Assembly: GCA_016715405.1 (NCBI GenBank)
Contig: JADKAE010000001.1
Location: 232,089-296,088, forward strand
Direction: 5' to 3'
DNA: 64,000 nucleotides
Source of the DNA: Saprospiraceae bacterium
Lineage (GTDB): Bacteria; Bacteroidota; Bacteroidia; Chitinophagales; Saprospiraceae
Of this stretch, positions 10,288 to 18,917 are shown piece after piece. Made by a program: the position numbers and the translations under genes. Each line of letters starts with the position of its first letter. Within the stretch, counting starts at the first letter, position 1. A model generated the notes under the pieces. That model saw only the letters and a list, made by a program, of their open reading frames with translations. It had not been told where the DNA came from and did not search any database.

Positions 10288-13224
10288 ATGCAAACCGCTC
10301 CGCCAATCGATTTTTCTGCCCTGGTTGCTGACTTTGACGGCGACCTGCTCGACGACCGGCTTTCCCGCATATTGTATGCTACCGATGCGTCTATCTACCG
10401 CGAAATGCCGGTAGCGGTGGCTTATCCCCGCCACGCAAAAGATATTCAGCGACTCGTGGTTTTTGCCCGGGAGCACCACATACCACTCATTCCACGTACT
10501 GCGGGTACCTCCCTGGCCGGACAATGCGTGGGCAACGGCATTGTAGTAGATGTGTCGCGTTATATGAATCAGATTTTGGAATTAAATAACCAACAAGCTT
10601 GGGTGCGGGTGCAGCCCGGCGTAATCCGCGACGAACTCAACGCTTTTCTGCGGCCGCATGGCCTTTTTTTTGGTCCCAATACCTCTACCGCCAGCCGCTG
10701 TATGATTGGGGGTATGGTGGGCAATAATTCGAGCGGTACTACTTCCATCAAATACGGCGTGACCCGCGATCACGTGATGGAATTGCACACGGTGCTCAGC
10801 GATGGGAGTAGCGCCGTATTCAGCAGTTTGCATGCGGAAGATTTCCACCAAAAGCGAAAAGGCGATACCCTGGAAAGCCGGCTTTACCAGCAGATCTTTG
10901 AAGAATTGAGCGACCCCGGGCGCCAACAGGCGATACGCGAACAATACCCCAAACCCCGTATCCACCGCCGCAATACAGGGTATGCCGTTGATATGCTTTT
11001 GCGGTCGAATATTTTTGAAGAAAAAGGCCCCGATTTCAATTTTTGCCAAATACTCGCCGGCTCGGAAGGCACGTTAGCATTTACAACCGAAATCAAACTC
11101 CACCTCAATCCGCTGCCACCGCCGCAGGAGGTGTTGATTTGCGCGCATTTTAACTCGCTCGACGAAGCGCTTCGCGCCACGCTTGTGGCTATGCAACACC
11201 AGCCCTACGCCTGCGAGTTGATGGACAAATTCATACTCGACTGCACCAAAGAAAACCGCGAACAGCAGCGCAACCGCTTTTTCCTGGAGGACGACCCGGC
11301 GGCAATCCTCATCATCGAATGCCGGGGTGAAACCAGGGAAGAAGCCACGGAAGCCGCGTTGGCTTTGATCGCCGATGTGACCGTGGCCGGTTTCGGCTAT
11401 GCCTTTCCGCTCGTCTACCCGCCCGATGTGCAGCGGGTTTACGCGCTGCGCGCCGCCGGCTTCGGCGTGCTCAGCAACGTAAAAGGCGAAAGCAAACCCC
11501 TCGAATTTGTGGAAGACACCGCCGTCGACCTGCCCGACTTGCCCAGCTATATTGCCGAATTCCAGCAGCTCATGGCGGGGTTTGGCCAGCCGGCAGTGTA
11601 TTACGCTCATGCCGGCGCCGGTGAATTGCACATACGCCCCAGCCTCAACCTCAAATCAGCGGAAGGCGTGCGGCAGTTGCGCGGCATTGCCGAGGCCTCG
11701 GCCCGGCTGGTCAAAAAATACCAGGGATCGCTCAGCGGCGAACACGGCGACGGCCGCGTGCGCGGCGAGTTTGTGCCGATGATGATCGGACAGGACAACT
11801 ACGAATTTCTGCGCCGCATCAAACAAACCTGGGACCCCGCCGGCATTTTCAATCCCGGCAAAATCGTCGACGCACCGCCGATGGATACGTCGCTGCGCTA
11901 TGTGCAGGGCGCTCCACCGCCGGCTGTCGATACCGTCTTCGACTTCTCGGCTACCGGCGGCTTGTTGCGAACCGTAGAAAAATGCAGCGGCTCGGGCGAC
12001 TGCCGCAAGCTCTCACACGTGAGCGGCGGCGTGATGTGCCCCAGCTATATGGCTACCCGCAACGAAAAGCACAGCACCCGCGCCCGCGCCAACGCGCTGC
12101 GGGAATTGCTCACGCGAAGCCCGGAAAACCCGCTGGCGCACGACGAACTCTATGAGGTGATGGACCTGTGCCTCTCTTGCAAAGGTTGCGCCTCCGAATG
12201 CCCTTCGAGCGTGGATATGGCGGCCTTAAAAGCCGAATTTTTACACCACTACTACCAACAAAAAGGCGTACCCTGGCGCACTCGCGCCATCGCCCATATC
12301 GACAGGCTCAATGCCCTGGCGATGAAGTTTCCCCGCCTAAGCAGGCTTGCACTGGGCAGCCCCTTTATCGGCGGGATGCTCAAGCGGCAGTTGGATATAC
12401 ACCCCTCGCGCAGTCTGCCGCCCCTGCATCCATTTACTTTGCGCCGGTGGTATGACAACCACCATTTCGACATACAACCCACAGGCGAGATCAAAGGGCG
12501 GGTATTTTTCTTTTGCGATGAATTTACCAACTACTACGACGTAGACACAGGCATCAAAGCCCTGCAATTGCTGGGCCGGCTCGGTTACCAAACCCTGATC
12601 ATAGATCACGCGCCCAGCGGCCGGGCTTACCTGTCGAAAGGTTTGCTAAAGGAGGCGCAACGCGTAGCCAGAAAAAACATAGCCACCTTCCGATACCTCG
12701 TTTCGGAAACCACGCCGCTTATCGGCTTGGAGCCATCAGCCATCCTCGGCTTTCGCGATGAATACCCCCGACTCGCTGAGCCTGCCGACCGGGAAGCTGC
12801 CAAAAAGCTGGGACAAAATGCCTTGTTATTTGAAGAATTTTTTGCCCGCGAGGCCCAGTCCGGGCGCATCACTTCCGATAGTTTTACCGACGAGCCGCGG
12901 CGGGTATTGCTGCACGCCCATTGCCACCAAAAAGCGCTGTCGGATGCCGGGGCTTCGGCTTTTGCGCTGAGCCTGCCCGCTAATTACAGCGTACAACTCA
13001 TCGCTGCGGGTTGCTGCGGCATGGCGGGGTCTTTTGGGTATGAAAAAGAGCACTACGACGTGAGCATGTCGATCGGCGAATTGGCCCTGCTACCCGCCGT
13101 GCGACAGGCCGCCACCGATGCTATTATCGCCGCACCGGGCACCAGTTGCCGGCATCAGATATTTGATGGAACAGGCAGGAAGGCTTTGCACCCGGTAGAG
13201 GTGTTGTGGGGGGCGGTGAAATAA
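10288..13224 (+). CDS. YdiJ-type FAD-linked / 4Fe-4S dehydrogenase (D-2-hydroxyacid class)
   Basis: A 978-residue fusion of an FAD-binding PCMH domain (PRTAGTSLAGQCVG and GGMVGNNSSGTTSIKYG), an FAD-oxidase C-terminal domain (GEHGDGRVRGEFV, about residue 490), a Cys-rich ferredoxin-like segment (CSGSGDC near 565 and CLSCKGCASECP near 628) and a C-terminal CCG domain (CCGMAGSFGYEKEH near 909). This order matches YdiJ, a D-2-hydroxyglutarate dehydrogenase, and related D-lactate dehydrogenases. It oxidises a D-2-hydroxyacid and passes electrons through the Fe-S centre, probably at the membrane. The exact substrate cannot be read from sequence. Confidence 0.88.
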   Translation: MQTAPPIDFSALVADFDGDLLDDRLSRILYATDASIYREMPVAVAYPRHAKDIQRLVVFAREHHIPLIPRTAGTSLAGQCVGNGIVVDVSRYMNQILELNNQQAWVRVQPGVIRDELNAFLRPHGLFFGPNTSTASRCMIGGMVGNNSSGTTSIKYGVTRDHVMELHTVLSDGSSAVFSSLHAEDFHQKRKGDTLESRLYQQIFEELSDPGRQQAIREQYPKPRIHRRNTGYAVDMLLRSNIFEEKGPDFNFCQILAGSEGTLAFTTEIKLHLNPLPPPQEVLICAHFNSLDEALRATLVAMQHQPYACELMDKFILDCTKENREQQRNRFFLEDDPAAILIIECRGETREEATEAALALIADVTVAGFGYAFPLVYPPDVQRVYALRAAGFGVLSNVKGESKPLEFVEDTAVDLPDLPSYIAEFQQLMAGFGQPAVYYAHAGAGELHIRPSLNLKSAEGVRQLRGIAEASARLVKKYQGSLSGEHGDGRVRGEFVPMMIGQDNYEFLRRIKQTWDPAGIFNPGKIVDAPPMDTSLRYVQGAPPPAVDTVFDFSATGGLLRTVEKCSGSGDCRKLSHVSGGVMCPSYMATRNEKHSTRARANALRELLTRSPENPLAHDELYEVMDLCLSCKGCASECPSSVDMAALKAEFLHHYYQQKGVPWRTRAIAHIDRLNALAMKFPRLSRLALGSPFIGGMLKRQLDIHPSRSLPPLHPFTLRRWYDNHHFDIQPTGEIKGRVFFFCDEFTNYYDVDTGIKALQLLGRLGYQTLIIDHAPSGRAYLSKGLLKEAQRVARKNIATFRYLVSETTPLIGLEPSAILGFRDEYPRLAEPADREAAKKLGQNALLFEEFFAREAQSGRITSDSFTDEPRRVLLHAHCHQKALSDAGASAFALSLPANYSVQLIAAGCCGMAGSFGYEKEHYDVSMSIGELALLPAVRQAATDAIIAAPGTSCRHQIFDGTGRKALHPVEVLWGAVK

Positions 13225-13250
13225 AAACATGCTTTTTACGTCAAATCTGA

Positions 13251-13280
13251 TTGAGCATCAAGTTAAAAGTCGTATTTTTG
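13251..13280 (+). promoter_or_regulatory. Bacteroidota promoter TTG-N19-TATTTTTG
   Basis: TTG at 13251 and TATTTTTG at 13273-13280 are 19 nt apart, matching the -33/-7 consensus. The element sits 17 nt before the first ATG of the nucleotidyltransferase pair. Confidence 0.65.
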
Positions 13281-13297
13281 AATATAAATAACACATC

Positions 13298-13501
13298 ATG
13301 GCTTTGCCATTTCAGGTTGACAGAAAAAGCATACAGGTATTCAAACTTGGTGAAGAACCAAAAGACGTTTTCTTTTGGCAAACCCAATCGTATGCGGCAC
13401 GTTTGGCTGCGCTGGAAGAGATTCGTCAATCTTATATCTCTTGGAAATATGGTACTGAACAAAGATTTCAAAGAGTTTATCGAGTTGTTGAATTATCATG
13501 A
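13298..13501 (+). CDS. Small protein ending RFQRVYRVV, partner of the overlapping nucleotidyltransferase
   Basis: A 67-residue cytoplasmic protein whose first half reads KSIQVFKLGEEP ... FFWQTQSYAARLAALEEIRQ and whose end is RFQRVYRVVELS. I know this short family from genomes where it directly precedes a MNT-like nucleotidyltransferase, as here. Its 3' end overlaps the next gene by 53 nt in another frame, so the two are translated together. A toxin-antitoxin or regulatory role is an inference. Confidence 0.65.
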   Translation: MALPFQVDRKSIQVFKLGEEPKDVFFWQTQSYAARLAALEEIRQSYISWKYGTEQRFQRVYRVVELS

Positions 13502-13892
13502 GGTGCAATACATTGTGGTAGGAGGGTATGCTGTAGCCTTTCATGGTTATCCTCGTTATACGAATGATATAGATTTCTGGATTTTGCCCAATCCTACAAA
13601 TGCAGAAAAACTATTGACTGTACTTCGCGATTTTGGATTTGAATCCCTTGATATTTCTATTAAGGATTTTACCCATCCCAATAACGTAATACAATTAGGC
13701 CAACCACCGTATCGGATTGATCTTATTACTTCCGTTTCTGGCGTTGATTTTCAAGAATGTCTCTCCGCAACTATTGAATCTACTCTCGATGGTGTTCCTG
13801 TTCGGTTTATTAGCTTAGAAGATCTAAAAAAAAATAAGCGGGCATCCGGAAGGTTAAAAGATCTTAACGATATAGAGGAATTAGGGGGGTAG
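13449..13892 (+). CDS. MNT-like nucleotidyltransferase (DUF6036-like)
   Basis: From the ATG at 13449 the protein has 147 residues. IVVGGYAVAFHGYPRYTNDI contains the GG and the D-x-D-type metal site (NDIDFWI) of minimal nucleotidyltransferases. The middle part, PYRIDLITSVSG, supplies the third acidic residue, and the end is Lys-rich and helical. Such proteins transfer NMP to a protein or RNA, and many act in toxin-antitoxin pairs. The longer frame back to 13251 has no support and would swallow the upstream gene. Confidence 0.75.
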   Translation: MVLNKDFKEFIELLNYHEVQYIVVGGYAVAFHGYPRYTNDIDFWILPNPTNAEKLLTVLRDFGFESLDISIKDFTHPNNVIQLGQPPYRIDLITSVSGVDFQECLSATIESTLDGVPVRFISLEDLKKNKRASGRLKDLNDIEELGG

Positions 13893-13914
13893 TGAGATAT
13901 GGCTGACTCACACA

Positions 13915-13922
13915 TACTTTTG
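13915..13922 (+). promoter_or_regulatory. Candidate -7 element TACTTTTG for the antitoxin remnant
   Basis: Matches TAnnTTTG 36 nt before the ATG at 13959. No clear -33 TTG is seen. Confidence 0.4.
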
Positions 13923-13958
13923 CTTGAAAGCATGATAAACTTCTAACACTTATAAATA

Positions 13959-14216
13959 ATGTCTAATAAACTCACTTTACATATTGATTCACAAATCATA
14001 AGACAAGCGAAGCTCTACGCAAAATCAACAGGCAGAAGCCTCTCAGATATTGTGGAAGAGTATTTGAAGTCTTTGTCTGAAGTAAAACCTAACAAAATAT
14101 AAGAAGATATGGATCTGCTTGTCAAGTCGCTATGGGGCTCTGTCAAGCCTCCCAAAGAGGAAAAAAGCCATAAAGAATTACTGCAAAATGCCCTTATCGA
14201 AAAATATATCCAATAA
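13959..14216 (+). pseudogene. DUF6364-type ribbon-helix-helix antitoxin with in-frame stop
   Basis: The first 47 codons (MSNKLTLHIDSQIIRQAKLY ... GRSLSDIVEEYLKSL) form a DUF6364/RHH antitoxin start. A TAA at 14100 then stops the frame, yet the same frame continues with the expected family ending (MDLLVKSLWGSVKPP ... LIEKYIQ) to a TAA at 14214. The break is therefore a nonsense change, or two compensating errors. No PIN-domain toxin, the usual partner, follows: 121 nt of non-coding DNA separate it from FTCD. Confidence 0.65.
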
Positions 14217-14337
14217 ACAGGTTTTTTCTGGAAATTGATATTCTATTTTGACTCCGTCCGAATTTGTCGTGAAATACGATTTCACATAGAAGTTCAAAAA
14301 ACCCGTAACTTCACCGCCCAATCGAAAAAGCCTGTTC

Positions 14338-16035
14338 ATGACAGCAAAACCGTTGATAGAATGCGTGCCCAATTTCAGCGAGGGCCGCGATATGGGGGTC
14401 ATCAAACAGATCACCGACGCCATTGAAAGCGTAGAGGGCGTGAAGCTGCTCGACGTCGACCCCGGCAAGGCCACCAACCGCACCGTGGTAACCTTTGTGG
14501 GCGAACCAGGCCCGGTAATTGACGCCGCCTTCCTGGCCATCCAAAAAGCCGCCGAACTCATCGATATGCGTGGCCACAAAGGCGAACACCCCCGCATGGG
14601 CTCCACCGACGTGTGCCCGCTGATTCCTATCGCCAATATCTCAATGGAAGAAACCGCCCGCTGGGCGCACCAACTGGGGCAACGCGTAGGCGCCGAACTC
14701 GGTATTCCCGTTTTTATGTACGAAGCGGCGGCCACCCGCCCCGAACGCAAAAACCTGGCCACCATCCGCGCCGGCGAATACGAAGGACTGGCCGAAAAAC
14801 TCAAGCAGCCCGACTGGCAGCCCGACTACGGTACCCCCAAATTTAACCCCGGCGCCGGCGCCACCGTGATCGGCGCCCGCGATTTCCTGGTAGCTTACAA
14901 CGTAAACCTCAACACCACCTCCGAACGCCGCGCCAACTCGGTCGCCTTCGACGTGCGGGAACAAGGCCGGGTTAAACGCAAAGGCGACCCCATCACCGGC
15001 GAGATCGAACACGACGAACAGGGCGAACCCATCCGCATACCCGGCATGTTAAAAGCCGTTAAGGCCATCGGCTGGTATATCGCCGAATACGGCATCGCCC
15101 AGGTGTCGATGAACCTCACCGATATCCAGATCACCACGCTGCACGCCGCTTTTGAGGCATGCTGCGAAAGCTCCGCCAATCGCGGCATGCGCGTCACCGG
15201 CTCGGAGATCGTAGGCATGGTGCCCAAAAAAGTGTTGCTCGACGCCGGCCGCCACTTCCTGCACAAACAGCAGCGCTCGCTGGGCGTAAGCGAAGAAGAA
15301 CTTATCAAAATAGCCGTGCGCTCGCTGGGCCTCGACGAATTGTCGCCCTTCGACCCCCGCAAAAAGGTGATAGAATACCAACTGGAAGACGCAGCCAATC
15401 AACGACTTGTGCAGATGAACCTGCGCGAGTTCGCCAACGAAACCGCCTCCGAAAGTGTGGCGCCCGGCGGCGGGTCTATCTCCGCCTATGTGGGCGCCCT
15501 GGCCGCCTCGCTGGGCGCTATGGTGGCCAACCTGTCGTCGCACAAACGCGGCTGGGACGACAAGTGGGAATTCTTCTCCGAATGGGCGGAACGCGGACAG
15601 ACCTTGAAAGACGACTTGCTGCATCTTGTCGATGAGGACACTCGCGCCTTCAACGCTATCCTCGAAGCCTTCCGGATGCCCAAGGAAACTGACGCCGAAA
15701 AGGCCGCCCGAAAAGCCGCCATCCAGGCCGCCACCCGCTACGCCATCGACGTGCCGTTTAAAGTGATGGAGCTGTGCTCGCAGATCTTCCCCCTGCTCAA
15801 AGCTATGGTAGAAGAAGGCAATCCCAACTCAGTGACCGATGCCGCCGTGGGCGCCCTTTGTGCCCGAGCGGCCCTGCGCGGCGCGATGCTCAACGTACAG
15901 GTCAATTCCAGCGGCCTCCACGACAAAGACTACATAGCGCACATCCTGGAACGCTGCGCCTCCCTGCAAAAAGCCGCCGACAGCATGGAAAGCGAGATCA
16001 TCGAGTTGTCGCAGCAAAAACTATCGGGCTCCTAA
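14338..16035 (+). CDS. ftcD: Bifunctional glutamate formimidoyltransferase / formimidoyl-THF cyclodeaminase
   Basis: A 565-residue fusion. The transferase half begins LIECVPNFSEGRD and continues with GHKGEHPRMGSTDVCP (active-site His/Pro region, about residues 78-95). The transferase C-terminal domain covers about 180-325. The cyclodeaminase half follows from about 360 with TASESVAPGGGSISAYVGAL and a helical bundle. The enzyme moves the formimino group of histidine-derived formiminoglutamate to tetrahydrofolate and then releases ammonia. The fused form resembles animal FTCD. ScpA follows after 15 nt, so the two may share a transcript. Confidence 0.93.
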   Translation: MTAKPLIECVPNFSEGRDMGVIKQITDAIESVEGVKLLDVDPGKATNRTVVTFVGEPGPVIDAAFLAIQKAAELIDMRGHKGEHPRMGSTDVCPLIPIANISMEETARWAHQLGQRVGAELGIPVFMYEAAATRPERKNLATIRAGEYEGLAEKLKQPDWQPDYGTPKFNPGAGATVIGARDFLVAYNVNLNTTSERRANSVAFDVREQGRVKRKGDPITGEIEHDEQGEPIRIPGMLKAVKAIGWYIAEYGIAQVSMNLTDIQITTLHAAFEACCESSANRGMRVTGSEIVGMVPKKVLLDAGRHFLHKQQRSLGVSEEELIKIAVRSLGLDELSPFDPRKKVIEYQLEDAANQRLVQMNLREFANETASESVAPGGGSISAYVGALAASLGAMVANLSSHKRGWDDKWEFFSEWAERGQTLKDDLLHLVDEDTRAFNAILEAFRMPKETDAEKAARKAAIQAATRYAIDVPFKVMELCSQIFPLLKAMVEEGNPNSVTDAAVGALCARAALRGAMLNVQVNSSGLHDKDYIAHILERCASLQKAADSMESEIIELSQQKLSGS

Positions 16036-16050
16036 AGCGTATACCTAATT

Positions 16051-16815
16051 ATGAGCGCCACCTATACCATCAAATTGCCGCAATTTGAGGGGCCATTCGA
16101 CCTCCTCCTGTTTTTTATCGAACGCGACGAACTCGATATCTACGATATTCCTATTTCCAAGATTACCACCGATTTTCTCGATTACATGCACCACCTGGAA
16201 TCGCTGAATATCGACCTGGCCAGCGAGTTCATCCTGGTAGCGGCCACGCTCTGCCGCATCAAAGCCAAGATGCTGCTGCCCCGCAAACCCGTCGACGAAG
16301 AAGGCAACGAAATAGACCCCCGCGAAGAACTGATCATGCGCCTGTTGGAATACAAGCGCTACAAAAGCGTGCTGGATGAAATGCGGATGCTGGAAGACCA
16401 ACGCGCCGAAAAAAATCCGCGCGGCAACGTTTCCCGCGAATTGCAGGACATCGCGACCCGCGCCCTGGTTGACGTCGAGATGGAGTCGGTCACGCTGTTC
16501 AAGTTGCTCAAAGCCTTCGAACGGGTGATGCAGCGCTTTGAAAATACCAACCCTACCACCATTCACCAGATCGTTCAATTTAGCTATTCGATAGAAGAGC
16601 AGCAGGAGCACATTTTATCAAAAATTAAAAAAGGCAAAAAAACGGGCTTCAGTTCCATTTTTAAAACTTGCCGCAATCGCCTACACGCTATCATCACTTT
16701 TCTGGCCCTGCTGGAATTACTCAACCTGCAAAGACTCGCAATCATTGTGGGCGAAGGTTTTAATAATTTCTGGCTGGAACCTTTCGAAGAAGAGGGGGAG
16801 AGTGTGGGAGAGTGA
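16051..16815 (+). CDS. scpA: Segregation and condensation protein A
   Basis: Typical kleisin start KLPQFEGPFDLLLFFIERDE, then ISKITTDFLDYMHHLESLNI and LASEFILVAATLCRIKAKML. These form the N-terminal helical domain that binds the SMC neck. The end, ITFLALLELLNLQRLAIIV, is the winged helix that binds the SMC head. It works with SMC and ScpB in chromosome segregation. The last residues (EEEGESVGE) are encoded by the purine-rich low-complexity tract that follows. Confidence 0.93.
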   Translation: MSATYTIKLPQFEGPFDLLLFFIERDELDIYDIPISKITTDFLDYMHHLESLNIDLASEFILVAATLCRIKAKMLLPRKPVDEEGNEIDPREELIMRLLEYKRYKSVLDEMRMLEDQRAEKNPRGNVSRELQDIATRALVDVEMESVTLFKLLKAFERVMQRFENTNPTTIHQIVQFSYSIEEQQEHILSKIKKGKKTGFSSIFKTCRNRLHAIITFLALLELLNLQRLAIIVGEGFNNFWLEPFEEEGESVGE

Positions 16816-16860
16816 GAGGGTGGGAGAGTGAGAGAGGGGGAGACTTGGCGAGGGGGCGAT
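16792..16860. repeat. GA-rich low-complexity tract at the scpA stop
   Basis: GGGAGAGTGAGAG-like units run through the last scpA codons and into the intergenic gap. Confidence 0.5.
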
Positions 16861-16890
16861 TATTTGTGAGAAGTGTGATTTGCAAATGTG

Positions 16891-16918
16891 TACCGTACCG
16901 GCTGCTTCAGCTGCCGGG
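16891..16918 (+). repeat. REP-like palindrome, solitary copy
   Basis: TACCGTACCGGCTGC followed by TTCAGCTGCCGGG. The core is a short stem (CGGC-T-GC / GC-T-GCCG) with a four-base loop. It matches the copies flanking the RAYT gene at 60013 and 60780/62490 apart from one loop base (TTCA for TTTA). It lies 29 nt before the DUF1801 gene. Confidence 0.7.
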
Positions 16919-16947
16919 AAAATATTGTATGCCAAAACAAACAACCT

Positions 16948-17403
16948 ATGCAATCAAAAGCCACCACTCCGGAAGCGTATATCGCCGAGTTGCCCGACGA
17001 CAGGAAAAAGGCGATTTCGGAATTGCGCAACGTCATTCTGAAAAACCTGCCAAAAGGCTTTTCGGAAGGTATGAGCTATGGCATGCTGGGCTATTGCGTG
17101 CCCCATTCGCTGTACCCCGCCGGCTATCACTGCGACCCCAAGCAGCCACTGCCTTTTATGAGCCTGGCTTCGCAGAAAAACTATATTTCGTTGTATCATA
17201 TGGGGATGTACGAAGAAGGCGACTTACTGGGTTGGTTTAAAGCCCAATGGCAGGCCGTGTCTAAGAAAAAGCTGGATATGGGCAAATGCTGTATTCGCTT
17301 CAAAAAACCGGAATATATCCCAATGGAACTGATCGGCGAGCTTTGCACAAAGATAACGCCGCAGGATTGGATCGGCACTTATGAGAAAAATTATAAAAAA
17401 TAA
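16948..17403 (+). CDS. DUF1801 family protein
   Basis: The 151-residue protein starts with an AYIAELPDDRKKAISELRNV segment, typical of DUF1801 (YdhG-like fold), followed by GFSEGMSYGMLGYCVP and ISLYHMGMYEEG. The fold is related to iron-chaperone frataxin-like and SRPBCC-like small proteins, but the function is unknown. The ATG at 16948 is chosen because the frame upstream runs through the REP palindrome. The 3' end is 7 nt before the DUF2071 start used here. Confidence 0.8.
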   Translation: MQSKATTPEAYIAELPDDRKKAISELRNVILKNLPKGFSEGMSYGMLGYCVPHSLYPAGYHCDPKQPLPFMSLASQKNYISLYHMGMYEEGDLLGWFKAQWQAVSKKKLDMGKCCIRFKKPEYIPMELIGELCTKITPQDWIGTYEKNYKK

Positions 17404-17410
17404 ATACCCC

Positions 17411-18118
17411 ATGGATTTTTTAACCGCACAATGGAAAAAGCTGGCTATCGCCAATTTTGAAGTAGATCCCGCTGTACTCGCGCCTTTTATTCCCGCCAAA
17501 ACCGAACTCGATCTCTGGAACGGCTCTTGCTATGTGAGCCTGGTGGGTTTTATGTTTTTAAATACCAGGTTAAAGGGATTTAGAATTCCATTTCACGTCA
17601 ATTTTGAGGAAGTCAACTTGCGCTTTTATGTAAAATACAACGACAACGGAAACTGGAAAAGAGGGGTTGTCTTTATTAAAGAAATAGTACCCAAACCCGC
17701 CATTACTTTGGTGGCCAACCTGATTTATAAAGAGCGCTACGTAACCTGTAGGATGGCGCACACCTGGAAAAAAATCGAAAACGATTTGCAGGTAGAATAC
17801 CGTTGGAAATGCAAAAACAAGTGGCAAAAATTAAGCATAATAGCCGATCACACCCCTCGGGAAATGGCCCCCGGCAGCGAGGCCGAATTTATTACCGAAC
17901 ACTATTGGGGGTATTCGAAGCCTGCCGATGACAAAACGGTTGAATACGAAGTCCACCACCCCCGCTGGAAAATATTCGATGTCAAATCATTCGAACTCGA
18001 TGTGGATTTCGGACTGGTTTACGGCAATAGCTTTTCTTTTTTAAACCAACAAACTCCCAAGTCGGTCATGCTCGCAGAAGGATCTGAGATTGAGGTGATG
18101 GATAAAAAGTTGCTATGA
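17411..18118 (+). CDS. DUF2071 (YqjF family) protein
   Basis: The start MDFLTAQWKKLAIANFEVDP and the later YVSLVGFMFLNTRLKGFRIP identify the DUF2071/YqjF family, 235 residues here. Function is not established; members resemble acetoacetate-decarboxylase-like folds. An in-frame ATG at 17381 overlapping the previous gene is possible, but the family start fits 17411. The stop overlaps the start of the TruC gene (ATGA at 18115), so the three genes from 16948 probably form one operon. Confidence 0.8.
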   Translation: MDFLTAQWKKLAIANFEVDPAVLAPFIPAKTELDLWNGSCYVSLVGFMFLNTRLKGFRIPFHVNFEEVNLRFYVKYNDNGNWKRGVVFIKEIVPKPAITLVANLIYKERYVTCRMAHTWKKIENDLQVEYRWKCKNKWQKLSIIADHTPREMAPGSEAEFITEHYWGYSKPADDKTVEYEVHHPRWKIFDVKSFELDVDFGLVYGNSFSFLNQQTPKSVMLAEGSEIEVMDKKLL

Positions 18119-18799
18119 CAACTTTCGACATCCTCTTCGAAGACGATTGGCTTGTGGCTATCAATAAGCCCAGCGGGATACTCGTGCACCGCACCGGCAT
18201 CAGCGAGGATACCGTGTTTGTGCTGCAACTGCTGCGAAACCAGTTGGGCCGTCGGGTGTATCCCATTCACAGGTTGGATCGCGGCACCTCAGGCGTGCTG
18301 CTCTTCGGAAAAACACAGGAAGGCGCAAGCGAAATGGGTGCCGTATTCCGCGAGAAAACGGTGAGTAAGGAGTACACCGGTATCGTGCGCGGGTTTATCG
18401 ATGAAGCCGGCGTTATCGACCATCCTATTGTGGATTACCCCGGCGCGGAAGGACAGCAGGCGGTGACCGCCTATCGCAGGCTGGCGATGACGGAGTTGCC
18501 GGTGGCCGTGGGCAGATACGCCACGGCGCGTTATTCCCTGGTGTCAATAAGCCCCGAGACGGGCCGCTGGCGGCAAATCAGGAAGCATTTTTTCACACCT
18601 GCGCCACCCCATTATCGGCGATAAGAAACACGGTGATTTGCACCACAACAAGTACTTCAGCGAATCACTGGGCATTTCCCGGTTGCTTTTGCATGCCCGG
18701 GAGCTCAATTTCACCCATCCTTTTTCTAACCAACCAATAGTGATCGTGTCGCCCTGGGATGAGGTTTTTGCGAAAGCGGTAGCGCTTTTTGAGGGCTGA
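18115..18799 (+). CDS. truC: tRNA pseudouridine synthase TruC-like, one frameshift
   Basis: RluA-type pseudouridine synthase: NKPSGILVHRTG near the start and the catalytic RLDRGTSGVLLFGKT (Asp at about residue 57). The frame breaks near 18590 at a T6 run where five T would keep it open. The other frame continues with HLRHPIIGDKKHGDLHHNKY, the TruC-type C-terminal motif, to the TGA at 18797. TruC makes pseudouridine 65 in tRNA. As written the gene would stop at 18624 and lose the end of the domain. Confidence 0.8.
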
Positions 18800-18804
18800 G
18801 ATTT

Positions 18805-18909
18805 TTTTTAACCGCAGAGTTAAAGGAGTAATTCGCAGAGTTTCGCGGAGTCAACATCACGCTCTGCGCGACTCTGCGTTAAACTCCAAAAACTCTGCGG
18901 TTAAAAACA
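18805..18909. repeat. ~105-nt dispersed hairpin repeat, copy 1
   Basis: An imperfect inverted repeat with outer arms AACCGCAGAGTT and AACTCTGCGGTT and inner CGCAGAG units on each side. It lies between the convergent truC and lactonase genes, so it may also act as a bidirectional terminator. The loop (GTCAACATCACGCTC) is the reverse complement of that of copy 3 at 49.7 kb. Confidence 0.75.
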
Positions 18910-18917
18910 ACGCTGTT

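Noticed and set aside
18805..18909. CGCAGAG repeats as a CRISPR-like array
   Set aside because: The units are arms of one hairpin without regular spacers, and no cas genes are present.
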